In this document: in pieces, positions 43,560 to 55,215 of the stretch | Layout: the number at the start of each line of letters is the position of its first letter | How positions within the stretch are numbered: the stretch's first letter is position 1 | Source of the DNA: Siphonodentalium dalli | Taxonomy: Eukaryota; Mollusca; Scaphopoda; Gadilida; Siphonodentaliidae | Length of the DNA stretch: 64,000 bases | Assembly: GCA_032622095.1 (NCBI GenBank) | Contig: CP136064.1 | Span: 193,967,948 to 194,031,947, forward strand | Reading direction: 5' to 3' | Position numbers and translations under genes: made by a program | The notes under the pieces: model-generated | What the model saw: the letters and a program-made list of their open reading frames with translations, nothing else | Told to the model about the DNA's origin: nothing | The model's database searches: none

Positions 43560-44770
43560 TGGCATTTGTAGAATGAGGTTCCCAGAGGGTGAATTTAGGG
43601 GGTTGCTCCACACAGCAGGCTAGCATAACCAAATACACCCTCTGATAACCTTATTCTGCTTAGGCCTCATCTTCTGGGAAGTATCTAGAGTCTCAAGATC
43701 TCATTCTGCTTAGGCCTCATCTTCTGTGAAGTATCTATAGTATCAAATTTACATTGTTGTTAGTTAAATTTCCCTTCTAGGAAGTTTATATATCCCCTAA
43801 TTTGCAGAAGATAAAATTCATGATTGAGGTGCCCAATGGGTGAACATCACCAACTTCAACTGGGGAACTTCAATCTTATTCTAGGTCTTCCATAGCAGTT
43901 GAGGGCCTTATCAGAATGAGGTCCCCAGAGGGTGAATTTAGTGATACTAGCCCGCTGTGCAGGATAGCGTCACTAAATTCACCCTCTGGGGACCTCATTC
44001 TGCAAATAACAGACAGACTATTTCAAGGCTTGATTGTATAATACATTGTGTTGCTTGAGGCCAGACATGCACAATGTAGGAACAGACATGCTTTTAGTGA
44101 TGCTATCCCACACAGCGGGCTAGCATCACCAAATTCACCATCTGGAGACCTCATTCTGCTTAGGCCTCATCTTCTGGGAAGTATCTATAGTATCAAATTT
44201 ACATTGTTGTTAGTTAAATTTCCCTTCTAGGAAGTTTCTATATCCCCTAATTTGCAGAAGATAAAATTCATAATTGAGGGGCCCAATGGGTGAACATCAC
44301 CAAATTCAACTGGGGAAATTCAATTTTATTCTAGATCTTCCATAGCAGTTGAGGGCCTTATCAGAATGAGGTCCCCAGAGGGTGAATTTAGCGTCACTAA
44401 ATTCAACCTCTGGGGACCTCATTCTGCAAATGACAGACACACTATCACACTATTTCAAGGCTTGATTGTATAATACATTGTGTTGCTTGAGGCCAGGCAT
44501 GCACAATGTAGAAACAGACACGCTTTTTGTGATGCTATCCCGCACAGCAGGCTAGCATCACCAAATTCACCCTCTGGAGACCTCATTCTGCTTAGGCCTC
44601 ATCTTCTGGGAAGTATCTATAGTATCAAATTTACATTGTTAGTTAAATTTCCCTTCTAGGAAGTTTCTATATCCCCTAATTTGCAGAAGATAAAATTCAT
44701 AAATGAGGTGCCCAATGGGTGAATATCACCAACTTCAACTGGGGAAGTTAATTCTTATCCTTTGTGAAAA
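43560..44770. mobile_element. Cluster of GAGGTCCCCAGAGG MITEs in tandem, unit about 430-450 bp
   Basis: CTTAGGCCTCATCTTCTGGG recurs near 43,660, 43,708, 44,160 and 44,591. Each unit holds the palindromic core (GAGGTCCCCAGAGGGTGAAT … CACTAAATTCACCCTCTGG) and an end GACA…CTATTTCAAGGCTTG like the 9.8-kb element. Tandem amplification of a MITE is unusual. Confidence 0.85.
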
Positions 44771-45430
44771 TGGGATCACAAAGTCAAATAAGGCCAGAGC
44801 AAGAGACTTAACTATTTCACTACATAGTAATTCTTAAAATATGTTTGCAAGAACTAGTTGGCTTATATAGAATGGAATGTTCTTCCTTGACTGCAATGCA
44901 GATTTTTTTTAATGGGGTCACCTGGTCAAATAGGGGCCAAGCGAAGGACAGTTTCCCTCTTAATATGCTTCCTTCACAAGGACCATCAGGTCTATTTTAC
45001 TGATATTTATGATATGTATGAAGGGTTCTTTGGTGTCTGGGATTCAAATTTATTCAGATGGGGTCACCAGGTTAAATAGGGTGGGAGAATTAATATAGAG
45101 ACATATAGTTATGTCCCTGGTCCCACCGTGGGACCAGGGACATAACTATATGTCTCTATAGTAATTCTTAAAATGTCTTCTCAAGAGAGTTTGGACTATT
45201 TAGCTTTAATACATATAGTATGGAGGAATCAGGAGGATCCTTTAGTGACTGAGATTCAGATTTGTTAAAATGAGGTCAACCTGTCAAGAAATGGCAGGCT
45301 ATGGGGAGTTAACACTTTTGTGTCCAATAAAATCATCGAAATACCAAATTCATTAAAACATCTACCTTGGAACCACCTGACTGATTGGTCTGACATACAT
45401 GTATTGTGTTTTGGGTCCATGGATAATTGG
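44771..45430. repeat. Tandem array, about 170-bp unit, continued
   Basis: Diverged units with CATAGTAATTCTTAAAAT, AGATTTGTTAAAATGAGGTC and GGGTCACC(A/T)GGT, of the same family as 42,626-43,010. Confidence 0.8.
45094..45160. repeat. 67-bp perfect palindrome
   Basis: 33-base arms pair perfectly around a single C at 45,127, from TATAGAGACATATAG to its complement through GTCCCTGGTCCCAC. It interrupts the unit of the tandem array and looks like a local inverted duplication. Confidence 0.9.
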
Positions 45431-45454
45431 GCTTCAAACATGTTTAAATGGTTT

Positions 45455-45671
45455 TAGAAAAAGGCGCTTGTGAGATTGGAAATTGTCAACAATTGAGAAA
45501 GTTTGAGGTGTCGGTTGTGAATTCCAACCTAAGACTTGGGAGTCTGGAGCCCGGTCGGGAGGGGACTTGTTGAGCTGGAGGAGGGGGGTGATCAGTAGTG
45601 TACAGTTGGCAATTTCAAGGTGGATTTTCACCAAGCTACATACTTGAAGTCTCTCTAGCCACATATCCTGT
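45455..45671. mobile_element. Decayed right end of the CAGGGATGTGGC hAT family
   Basis: CTCTAGCCACATATCCTG at 45,653-45,670 matches the right terminus of the element at 18,803. The preceding GGTCGGGAGGGG and CAAGGTGGA blocks also match. The left end is missing. Confidence 0.7.
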
Positions 45672-45747
45672 TTAAATCTACTTCTTTTAAAGTGATTATG
45701 AAAAGTGCTGACTGTTTTGGTCTCCAGAGTCCCAGTCTTATCAGTCT

Positions 45748-45790
45748 TTGCAGTCTGGTGAGCGACCCCACAGTCATTGACTGTCTTGTA
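45748..45790. repeat. GGTGAGCGACCCCACAGTCA copy 2
   Basis: Same 35-base segment as 41,215-41,253; here it abuts a hairpin MITE. Confidence 0.7.
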
Positions 45791-46050
45791 TACTGAACAG
45801 AATATATGCAACAAATGAATGAATTTGAGCCATGGATTAGTGCAAAATACACTCATGTGCTTTATGAACAATAAACTCATCTTCATTATAATTACCATGT
45901 TGTTTGCATTGTTCATAAAGCACATGAGTGTATTTTGTACTAATCCATGCCTCAAATTCATTCATTTGTTGCATAAATTATATTATTTGGAGTATATTAA
46001 AAGGAGATGTTCTCATAAATGGCCAGATTTAGTGTACAGTACCCCTTTAA
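45790..46050. mobile_element. Hairpin MITE (AAAGGGGTACTG family), one end truncated
   Basis: Long inverted arms around ATGCAACAAATGAATG and GTGTATTTTGCACTAATCC. The right end AGTGTACAGTACCCCTTTAA is intact. The left terminal part is missing beside the GGTGAGCG segment. Confidence 0.85.
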
Positions 46051-46792
46051 TGGGTTTATGGAAAATGTATTCTTACAATTGACAATGGCTAATTCTAAGA
46101 ATTCCATTGGTTTAGACATTTACGTCCATTCCACAACATGGTCAAACAAAACTTGTCAATTCAGATATTCAAGATGCAATGCATACTGGGTGTGCCAAGA
46201 CTAACAGGACATTAGATCTCGGCAACTGCTGTAATTGTTCCCCGACTTTTTAGATGTTTGGGGGACTATAGAAATGATCTTCGTCCATCATTCCATCTGT
46301 CCGTCTGGCAGTCTTAACGCCCATTCTTCCGGATTTGGGTACATTAAGTGTGAAGTTTACTTCTCCTTCAGTTTTGATCCTATTTACCAAAAACTTCTTG
46401 TCATTGTTACTGACACATTGAAGATGTACAACAGGTATTGTATTGACAAAATAATGTTTTTTATTTTAGAGTTTTTGATCCTTTTTCGACTTTTGAGAAA
46501 ATCTTGAGCGAATATTCGCTTGGGTGCCTTAACTGTGAAATCTCCTACAATTTGTATCCTATGTTCCTAAAACTTCAGAACATTGTTACTGACAAGATGT
46601 GCAACATATTTAATGAATATGCACCTTGTTACATATTGGTGTTATCAACTCCTCCCTGCCACCTTCTTCGGGAGAAGTCTTGGTCAACAACCTTTTATTC
46701 TTAATAATACTTAATCCAGTTGATTATCATAAAACAATAAACCAATCATCCACCATTATATTATAATAGAAGCTCTCTGATATGTAATCAGA

Positions 46793-47144
46793 TTAAAGGG
46801 GTACTGTACACTAAATCCGGCCATTTATGGGACCATCTCCTTTTATACTCAACAGAATATATGCAACAAATGAATGAATTTGAGCCATGTATTAGTGCAA
46901 AATACACTCATGCTCTATGAACGATGCAAACAACATGCTAATCATAATGAAAATGAATTTATGACTCCAGCCATTTATTCATTTTCATTATAATTACCAT
47001 GTTGTTTGCATCGTTCATAGAGAACATGAGTGTATTTTGCACTAATCCATGGCTCAAATTCATTCATTTGTTGCATATATTCTTTTAACTATAAAAGGAG
47101 ATGGTCCCATAAATTGCTGGATTTAGTCTACAGTACCCCTTTAA
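46793..47144. mobile_element. Hairpin MITE (AAAGGGGTACTG family), full copy of about 350 bp
   Basis: Starts TTAAAGGGGTACTGTACAC and ends in CAGTACCCCTTTAA. The arms, over 140 bp each, match almost throughout. No coding frame of its own; the frames over it are mirror artefacts. Confidence 0.9.
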
Positions 47145-47289
47145 CTAGCGCTACAGAAACCACTGCCATACAATTGGTATGGCATGTTCTTGATATTGGT
47201 GGTTTAGGCAACCAATTTCTCAGTAAACTGTTTCTACCCTTTTGTGGAAATGAGAACTCACTTGCCAAAACTTTTATCAAATGAAAATC

Positions 47290-47700
47290 ATTTTTATACC
47301 CCTCTTGAAAAAAAGGATGTTTTATTTAATCAGTCTGTCTGTCCGTTAACATTTTTGGTTTTCGATCGATAACTCCATTTGGATTATCTGATCTGTACCA
47401 AAGTTGGTATGTGTATTTCCCAGCTAAAGATACAGGCCAAGTTCGAATATGGGTTCCGTCCAATTATTTCTACATGAGTTATTGCCCTTTTTTAACTCAG
47501 AATTTTACCATCTGTTAACATTTTTGGTTTCAGACCGATAACTCCAGTTTGGATTATTTGATCTGACCCAAAGTGGCCAAGTTTGAATGGGTTCCATCCA
47601 ATATTTTTACATGAGTTACAGCTCTTTTTCGACTTACTAGAATTTGACCGTCTGTTAACTTTTTTGGTTTCTGATCGATAACTACAGTTTGAATTATTTT
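47290..47700. repeat. Tandem array, about 160-bp unit (CGATCGATAACTCC)
   Basis: Two to three units with TTAACATTTTTGGTTTC, CGATAACTCCATTTGGATTA, ACATGAGTTA and a CTGTCTGTCCGT start. Confidence 0.75.
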
Positions 47701-48085
47701 ATTTATTTTAGCTTGACTAAATCCTTTGGCACATCCTACAGACCACATCCCTTATCCGATCATCGCCAAACTTCATATGTATTTTTTGGGTGACCACTAG
47801 AAGGGAGCCATCAAATTTTTCTGAATTTTGTTGAAAGACATGGCTGCCAACAGCCATATTGGATATTACTCATTGTTTTACTAAATCCTTCGGCACACCC
47901 TACAGGCCACCTACCTCATCCGATCATCACCAAACTTCATAGGGATCTTCGGGGTGACCTCTAGATAGGAGCCATTTTTTGGTTCCAAAATTTGTTAAAA
48001 AACATCCCCCCCCCCCCCCCCCCCCCAGCAGCCATCTTGGATTTCAAATTTGAATTTATCGGCACACCATGCAGCCCACATTTAT
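47700..48085 (-). repeat. Tandem array, same family as 7.7-8.5 kb, reverse orientation
   Basis: CTAAATCCTTTGGCACA, TCATCCGATCATCACC and GACCTCTAGATAGGAGCC are the complement of the forward array. A C21 tract lies at 48,006-48,026. Confidence 0.85.
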
Positions 48086-48116
48086 TGGAGAATTGCTTTT
48101 TGAAACTTTACAGGTA

Positions 48117-48329
48117 TAGTAATTCCCTAAATAATCGACTCCTTGACCACCGCAGAATTATGGGTAATTTTTCAGGATTTAGTTGGAAATATGGATTGTT
48201 GCCATTCATCGGAAAGCTCTCACTGAGAGCTTTCCAATGAATGGCAACAAGCCATAATTCCTACTAAATCCTGAAAAATTACCCATTATTCTGCTGTGGT
48301 TAAGGAGTCGATTATTTAGGGCATTACTG
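48117..48329. mobile_element. pogo/Tc1-like fold-back MITE, 213 bp, TA TSD
   Basis: Arms of about 100 bp (TAGTAATTCCCTAAATAATC … CTGCTGTGG, TTAAGGAGTCG, GGGCATTACTG) fold on each other almost without loop. TA flanks both ends. The CAGTA-type end and TA target fit pogo-like elements. Confidence 0.88.
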
Positions 48330-48533
48330 TATGTTCAAGATCTCCTCTAGTTGGGAGCTATCATTGTCATTGACACTTTCATTCCTTTATAGGGGCCCTC
48401 AGATATTCTTTACAGACAACAGGTAGAGAAACACTTTGAATTCAATTGTAGGGGTATTTGGCTAATAAGTTAAACAAATATCCTAAGGATCACTTATTAC
48501 TTCATGTTCACCATTCTTGAACTTATCTTGCAG

Positions 48534-48617
48534 GAGAGCAAAGTCGTTATATGGCGTGACTCCAGATTGTCGCTTTGGACCAAAAGGCTGTCTTCAGGAT
48601 AACAATGGGAGTACATT
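48534..48617 (+). CDS. Host gene, second coding exon
   Basis: An 84-base exon between the acceptor TTATCTTGCAG (AG 48,532-48,533) and the donor TT|GTAAGTAC (48,618). Joined in phase to the exon at 42,174-42,415, it encodes RAKSLYGVTPDCRFGPKGC then LQDNNGST, keeping the frame open. It again leaves two bases of a codon, so at least one more exon is expected to the right. Two strong splice sites and phase agreement make a real exon likely. I do not recognise the protein; it has two Cys and a basic junction. The 6.1-kb intron before it is almost wholly transposable and tandem repeat. Confidence 0.65.
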
Positions 48618-48779
48618 GTAAGTACTTGCTTCATGTCAGTTGTTGTGCCAATGTTGTGCTTCTTAAATGTATGTTTGTACTTGTGTTGTTAAAGTGATGT
48701 GAAATGCTCTGTTGGGTGACCAAATAGAAATTGTGAATAATCTTGCTCAAAGTAGTCATTTTTAGCTCAACTTTACTTT

Positions 48780-49760
48780 GTATCCGTTGCCCGTGCGTGT
48801 ATGCGGGTGTGATGCGTCAACAATACAGGCTACAGGTTGTACCTTTGATCGGATCATTATGAAATTTGTCAGAACTGTTGACAACAACATTTAGACCGGA
48901 ACGATTCATTTTGGGGTCATCGGAAAAAAACCATGGCCACCAGTGGCCATCTTGGATTTCAAAATACAATCCATTAGCACGGGCTACAGGTTATACTGTT
49001 CGTCTGATCATCATGAAATTTGTCATGGATGTTAATATTGACATGTAGATGGGAACGAGTAATTTTGGGGTCGTTCGGCCAAAAAACATGGCCACTGGCA
49101 GCCATCTTGGATTTTACTATTTGCATGACTAAATCCTTTAGCACGGGCTACAGGTCGTACCTTTGTTCGGATCATCATGAAATTTGTCATAGCTGTTGAC
49201 ATTGACATGTAGATGGGAACTAGTCATTTTGGGGTTATTCGGCAAAAAAATATGGCCGCCAGTGGCCATCTTGGATTTTACTCTTTGCATGACTAAATCT
49301 TTTGGCATGGGCTACAGGTCGTACCTTTGGTCAGATCATTATGAAATTTGTCATGGCTGTTAACATTTCAAGACATTTAGATGGGAACGAGTCATTTTGT
49401 GGTCATTCATCCGAAAAACATGGCCACCAGCAGCCATCTTGGATTTTACTCTGCATGACTAAATCCTTTGGCATGGGCTACAGGTTGTACCTTTGGTCGT
49501 ATCATCATGAAATTTGTCATGGCTGTTGACTTTGGTATGTAGATGGGAACGAGTCATTTTGGGCTCATTCGTCCAAAAAACTTGGATTTTACTCTTTGCA
49601 TGACTAAATCCTTAGGCAACACTGCAGTCCACTTCCCTCATCCTATCATCACCAAACTTCATATTAATCTTGATCTACTAGATGGAAGCTATCAAATGTT
49701 TTTGAATTTCATTAGGAAACATAGCTGTCAGCAACCATCTTTTTTTTTACTTTATATATA
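48780..49760 (+). repeat. Tandem array, about 163-bp unit, five to six copies
   Basis: CATGAAATTTGTCATGG-type motifs start near 48,853, 49,012, 49,177, 49,338 and 49,505, a spacing of about 163. Each unit also has GGGCTACAGGT, GTAGATGGGAACGAGTCA and GCCATCTTGGATTTTACTC. It is a distant relative of the 7.7-kb array (shared GACTAAATCCTTTGGCA). Confidence 0.9.
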
Positions 49761-50680
49761 TTTCTTCATGTTGATAATCTAGTATTACTTAGACCTTTCA
49801 ACTTTCCGCATTCCTAATTGGTCCATTGACTGTAACACATGAAATTATTCTCATTCCAAGTTGAGCTACAGTGTCATTGACACTTTCATTTACAAATATT
49901 AATCCAAATTGACAACACGCACTGTCATTCTTATATATTAATTAATTAAATGCAATGACTCTCGATGGTGAAATCATTTGTATTAGTTTATTGCCGATAA
50001 TTTCGTCCCGAATAGAGATGTAAATATTTAGAATTGATCGTACTTCAGACGATGTTTTCTATGGAGTAGTAGGGTCGATTTCTTCGAAAATTTCGGCGAT
50101 GTTAGTAGAATGCTAAATTCCCCAGGTTGGCGTAGGGCCTGAGTACTAACTTATCAATTGCATGCATTCAAACAAGTCCATAACATGTCTTTAATGATGA
50201 GAGCATTGCAAGCTATACATACTCATTTCTCATACTCTTGTTCTCAGCTCTGTCTTAGTCCGTAACACTTATCACCAGCCCCAGGACTTGAAATGTTCTG
50301 AAATTTGATTGTCAAAGGGGACATTTAAAATAATTTCCTACCTGTCACATCTGAAGGTTGTCTGTGCTACATACCTATATAATATGGATCATAACATGTC
50401 TTTGATGAGCAGACAAATCAGATGATTCCGTTCTATATAAATAATTTTCTAATCTTTAATACTACAACCAGTATAACTCTATTGTGAACTTTGAAATTAA
50501 AAAATTTCAGTTTCAGACCAAAATAGGGCATATAATAATCTCATCCAATTAATTTGTTTTCATTTAGGAATTTAACCCTTTCATGATGGCAGTTGCAGCA
50601 TTAAAGATCCTGTGACAGGGCAGGATCCTGTAGGGAGCCTCTCTGATACAACAGAATGCTCTGGTTTACAAGGTCAAGGT
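49761..50680. other. Non-coding intron-like stretch
   Basis: Unique-looking AT-rich DNA; no exon with both splice sites was recognised. Confidence 0.45.
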
Positions 50681-50689
50681 CAATGTTGT

Positions 50690-50766
50690 TAGGCCAATGT
50701 GTTCTCTTATATATGCGATGCCCCCTATGAGAGACTTGCAGATATAACAGAATGCATTGGCACAGG
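50690..50766. mobile_element. Degraded hairpin of the 12.6-kb family
   Basis: GGCCAATGTGTTCTCTTATA … AGAATGCATTGGCACAGGG matches the 68-bp hairpin and its flank at 12,963-13,037, with several mismatches. Confidence 0.75.
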
Positions 50767-50769
50767 GTT

Positions 50770-51660
50770 TTCGCAAAATTTCAGGAAACTTCGTCATGAA
50801 AGGGTTAAGGTTGCTATTTGGCGACAATCCAGCTAAATCCCTGGAAATTGGTCTGGAAATATCAAACTCAGACTAAGAGATGTCTCGAACAGATATACGT
50901 ACATATTATCCTACATTCCAAAATAAAAGCCTCATTACTAAGTTCACCTGTTTGACAAGAATCTACTTGTCACCCAGAAACTGTGACCTGTTAGTTACAG
51001 GTGCGCCTGTGTTCGTTTCCAGCCCTAACTAGTCCAGACAATCAGTTTCAGCTTGAAGTACATGGATATGTATATGACACCAATGTCAGGATGCAGACAG
51101 TAGCATTTTGTATTTGATTATTCTCATAATTCCAGGTTGATGGTCATACACCTCTTACTAGTATGTATTTTGATGCAGATTGGTTGATTTGTTTAGAATA
51201 TACCAATAATCAATATCTACAGTGTATCTTTTGTACTTCTTCAGTTAACATGACTAAATTATTGATATCTCCTATATGCCAGTACTTACTATGATTACCA
51301 CTGTATTATTTTAGCTGGTGCAGGACATGTACTAACCCTATTCTTTTCACTATATTTATTAGTGCATGTAACATCCTAGGCTTCAGCGACATAAACCATT
51401 TTTTTCGTAATCATTCATCATGGCCCTAAACTGAAATATTTTGGCTGATTATACTGGAAAATTTAATTGATGAATTGGGATAGTCCGGCCGCCAAGTCAC
51501 AGATGCTTGTTTTCGCGTATAAAGTTGTTTTCTCAGTGGATTCCAGTGGTCTAGAGACCATTCTGACGAATCCACCAGCTGACTAGCGGGCAGCCTTGAG
51601 GAATTTGAGAAATTGGGGTAAATCAAAATGGCAGTCAAAATGGCCATCCATGCCACAAAT
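50770..51660. other. Non-coding stretch
   Basis: No gene recognised. An acceptor-like TTCCAG at about 51,138 is followed by a frame with no support. Confidence 0.4.
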
Positions 51661-51661
51661 T

Positions 51662-51781
51662 GATGGCTTCTTAGATTAGATTTATTTATTATAGTGACGT
51701 TATGTTAACAAACATCCGGCCCATAGGGCCTATAAGTCACTTGGTACACAAATACAATATTATTATTAATGCATGTTTTGG
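51662..51781 (-). mobile_element. LINE 3' UTR and tail
   Basis: Downstream of the ORF2 stop (minus strand) lie about 100 bases ending AATAAATAAATCTAATCTAA, a short-repeat tail. Confidence 0.65.
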
Positions 51782-54700
51782 CTATTTAGATAGTTTTGAT
51801 TGTCTGATCGAATATGCCTGAGATATAAACCGAGCAGTATGTACAGCACAATTATTTACACAGTGAGCCATGATATCTACATCAGAATGAAACGGGGAAA
51901 TATCGACACGAGAAAATAGGTTTGAACGTTCCTGACTGTAAGCTGGACAACGAATGAGAAAGTGAAGTTCAGTTTCCACCTCGCCCGTTTGACACAAAAC
52001 ACAAATCCTATCCTCCACGTCCTCATTTCGGAAACGACCCGTTTCTATTCTGAGAGGCAAGATGCCACAACGGAACTGAGCCATCAGCGAATGTTCTCTG
52101 CGCGATATCCGCGAAAGCACGTAGGGTTCCACACAGTATGTGGTTTTGAATAGTTTATACGTACGGAGCTTCCTGAGGCGCCTGACATCAGTGAGCCAGT
52201 TAGCTTCATTAAGTTCATTCAGTTTTATTGTTAATTTTTCTATGTCACATTTATTCATATAGTCATATATTTCACACATGTTAGCCTTTGAAAACATCTC
52301 CCTAATTCCCCTGCACCAGTTGTCCCTTGAGACGGAAAAGAACTCTACCATAAACATATGTTTTGTCAATCGAGAATGGTCCATCAAGATGAGTCTGTTC
52401 CACAGTCTGGCCTCCTCCAACCACCTCCGATGCATCGAGAACTTCCATCCAAGTTCACCGTTAAGTGCAGGTAAGGGCGCAAATCGGTGAACACCGAGGA
52501 AATAACGTCCAGCTCTGTTCTGGACCATGTTTATAACATGGTAGTCTCTGTGACCCCACACACCACTGGCATAGTCCAGTATCGGAGTAACGCAGTTCAT
52601 GTAGAGTTATTTGAAGGTGTCAGCACCAACGTTAAGTCCGTGTACTTTGGAAATCACTGCTCCGAGTGCCCTCCCTCCCGCCTTGGACAGATGCTCCGCG
52701 GCCTTATCAAAATGAGAGTCTTCGTTACTGAAAACAAAATCACTTCGTGGCCTCTGTTTGTGTTTGAAATGAACAATTTTAGTTTTTGATGTGTTAATAA
52801 CGAGTCTCCACTGTGAACACCATTCATTTACCACGTTTAGAATTGTTTGTAAGTGTAGTTCATCTTCGGCTATCAGCGCAATGTCGTCAGCGTACAACAG
52901 TAAACTGACCTTCCTCGCTCCAACAGTTACTCCCGCGTATAGTTCTTTGACTTTAATGGCTAGATCATTAATGTACATATTAAATAACGATGGTGACATA
53001 TTGTCCCCTTGCCTCACTCCACATAATGTTGGAAACCAGTTAGTGCAGAAATTGTTGACGCGCACACACGATTCAGTCGACGAATACATCGCTTTTATTG
53101 CGTGATAGAAATCACCGTCCACGCCGGACATTAACAAACAGTATTCAAGCAGTTCTCTATCCACCATGTCGAAGGCCTTTTTGAAGTCGAGAAAAGCCAC
53201 GAACGTAGAAGATCTGTTCCGAAGTATACTGGACAACACAAACACATGATCATTACAAGAGCGGTCTTTACGGAACCCATTCTGCTCATCAACAATCAAG
53301 TCCATGTTCTCCATAAATGCATTCAGTCGAATGTTGAGAACACTACTATAAAGTTTAGCGACCACTGACTGAAGACTAATACCTCGGAAGTTAAGTGGGA
53401 TGCATTTGTCGAGAGATGGGTCCTTAGGAATTGGGCTGATAACCGATTTTCTCCACGTTGATGGAACAATCCTTGATCGAAAACAGACATTGAACAGTTT
53501 ATGAAGCAGTTCCAACATCGCATCCGGCTTAAGCACTTCGTTATGCAAACAATCAACTCCAGCTGCTTTACCACACTTAGCTGACTTTACAACAAAGCGA
53601 ATTTCATCCACACTAATATCCCTATTCAGCAGACTATGAACATTGACGTTACTATTTCCGTAGAAGTCCATCGCGCTTTCCATCTCAAGTTTACATTTCA
53701 CAGCATTCTCCTTAAACCCGTCATCAAAGTCCGCACCGCTTATTAAGTCCACTGAATACAATTTCTCAAATTCTCGTTTCCAAACCCGAAGAACAGTTTC
53801 GCGATCGGACGTAACACAACCATCATCGTCGTAGCAAAACACGGTACCACTCTCTACCTTTTTTGGGCCAAGTCGCTTCAAATACTTCCAGAACTCATTC
53901 GGATCCCGCGTTGAAAACGAATCGATAGTGTCTGATATATTTCGCTTGTGGGTCCGTTCACATTGTCTAATTCTCTTATCTAGAGCGTCTCTGGCGCACT
54001 TGAAGTCTGTTTGTGCTGACCGTTTTTGGTCCGTATTCGCCTTACATTTACGGAACCGTTTCTCCCTTTCGCGCATAACCTTCCACAGTCCTGTCAACTC
54101 ACTATTCCAGTATGGTTTATTTACACGTAGCCGTTTTTTTTGATGAGCGAGTCCAGTCGTATAATGGAATTTCACGGTTCATTTCATTAGATATCACCTT
54201 GCACATATCCGAGTACACGCCGTCTAGAAGTTCCTGGGCCATGACATCCGTTTCTATTCTACGGATCACGGAGGAGAGATGAGATATGAATGTCTGTGAC
54301 GTCATGAACGATTGCGGGATTTCCTTCATGCGGTACCGCCGACATCCAGAACTCGGTACAGTTTTATCACCGTGTGGATATATAACAGTGTTCATCTTCA
54401 CATCGCACTCGACAATACAATGGTCCGGAAGTTTACTTCTCTCGCCCAGAAGATGATGAAGTCTATACTTATCAACAATGTCCTGACATTTCACAATCCT
54501 GCATGAGTCAATGAGGCGAAGCGATTGTTGTGGTACGCAGATATAATCTACAACGGATTGACCGCGAACAGAGAGATATGTATAGTCCATTTACTATTGT
54601 CAGTTTTCTGTCATTCAAAAACTCCAGGAACGGAGTCCCGTGTTGGTTTGTTGAGCCATCTATATACAAGCGTTCACGAATGTCGTCCATATCCTCATCA

Positions 54701-55215
54701 CATTCCTGTCTGCTTCCAATACGCGCGTTGAAATCACCACAAACGAAAGTTGCATCGAAGTCTGCACACATATATATCTGGGTTAGTACATGCGAGAAAA
54801 AGCTGGGCGCATCCCTTCCCCACGACGATGTTTCAGGAGGTAAGTAACAGCTATAAATTGCGAAGCAAAGGTCGGTATTGCGATTCCTAAACTTGAGTCC
54901 CATCACACTTTCGAACGTTCTATTAAGTTCAGTTACCTCATATGAGTCAAACATTGAGTCTTTTATCAGAAAGCCCACTCCTCCAGAACCTTTCGGTGCA
55001 TTCTTATGAACAGTACTTCTGTTATACCCACGCCACTGGTATCCATATGATTCCATGTGAATTATTCCATCTCCAATCAAGTGCGTCTCATTTATGCTCA
55101 CTATGTCATAACCACAATTCGCGATGATCTCCGACCTTAGGGTTCCATTATTGCGGGTCCATCCGCACACATTCAGCTGTCCAACTTTTATATTGTCTAT
55201 GGGTCGGATGTTGTA
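51782..55215 (-). pseudogene. LINE ORF2: endonuclease-reverse transcriptase with three interruptions
   Basis: Reading right to left: endonuclease (QLNVCGWTRNN, SINETHL, FVCGDFNARIG, SVVDYICVP) from 55,215 to about 54,100, then the RT. The RT shows NKPYWNSEL, FRGISLQSVVAKLYSS, FLDFKKAFDMVD (motif A), GVRQGDNMSPSLFNMY (motif B) and LLLYADDIALIAED (motif C). The C-terminal part has CVTPILDYASGVWG and the Cys/His block RICVLCQTGEVETELHFLIRC. Breaks: a one-base shift near 54,590; another at the T8 run 54,133-54,140; an in-frame TAA at 52,607-52,609. Otherwise full length, so this is a young copy. It belongs to a different lineage from the 19-23.9 kb LINE (YADD, different C-terminus). Confidence 0.9.
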
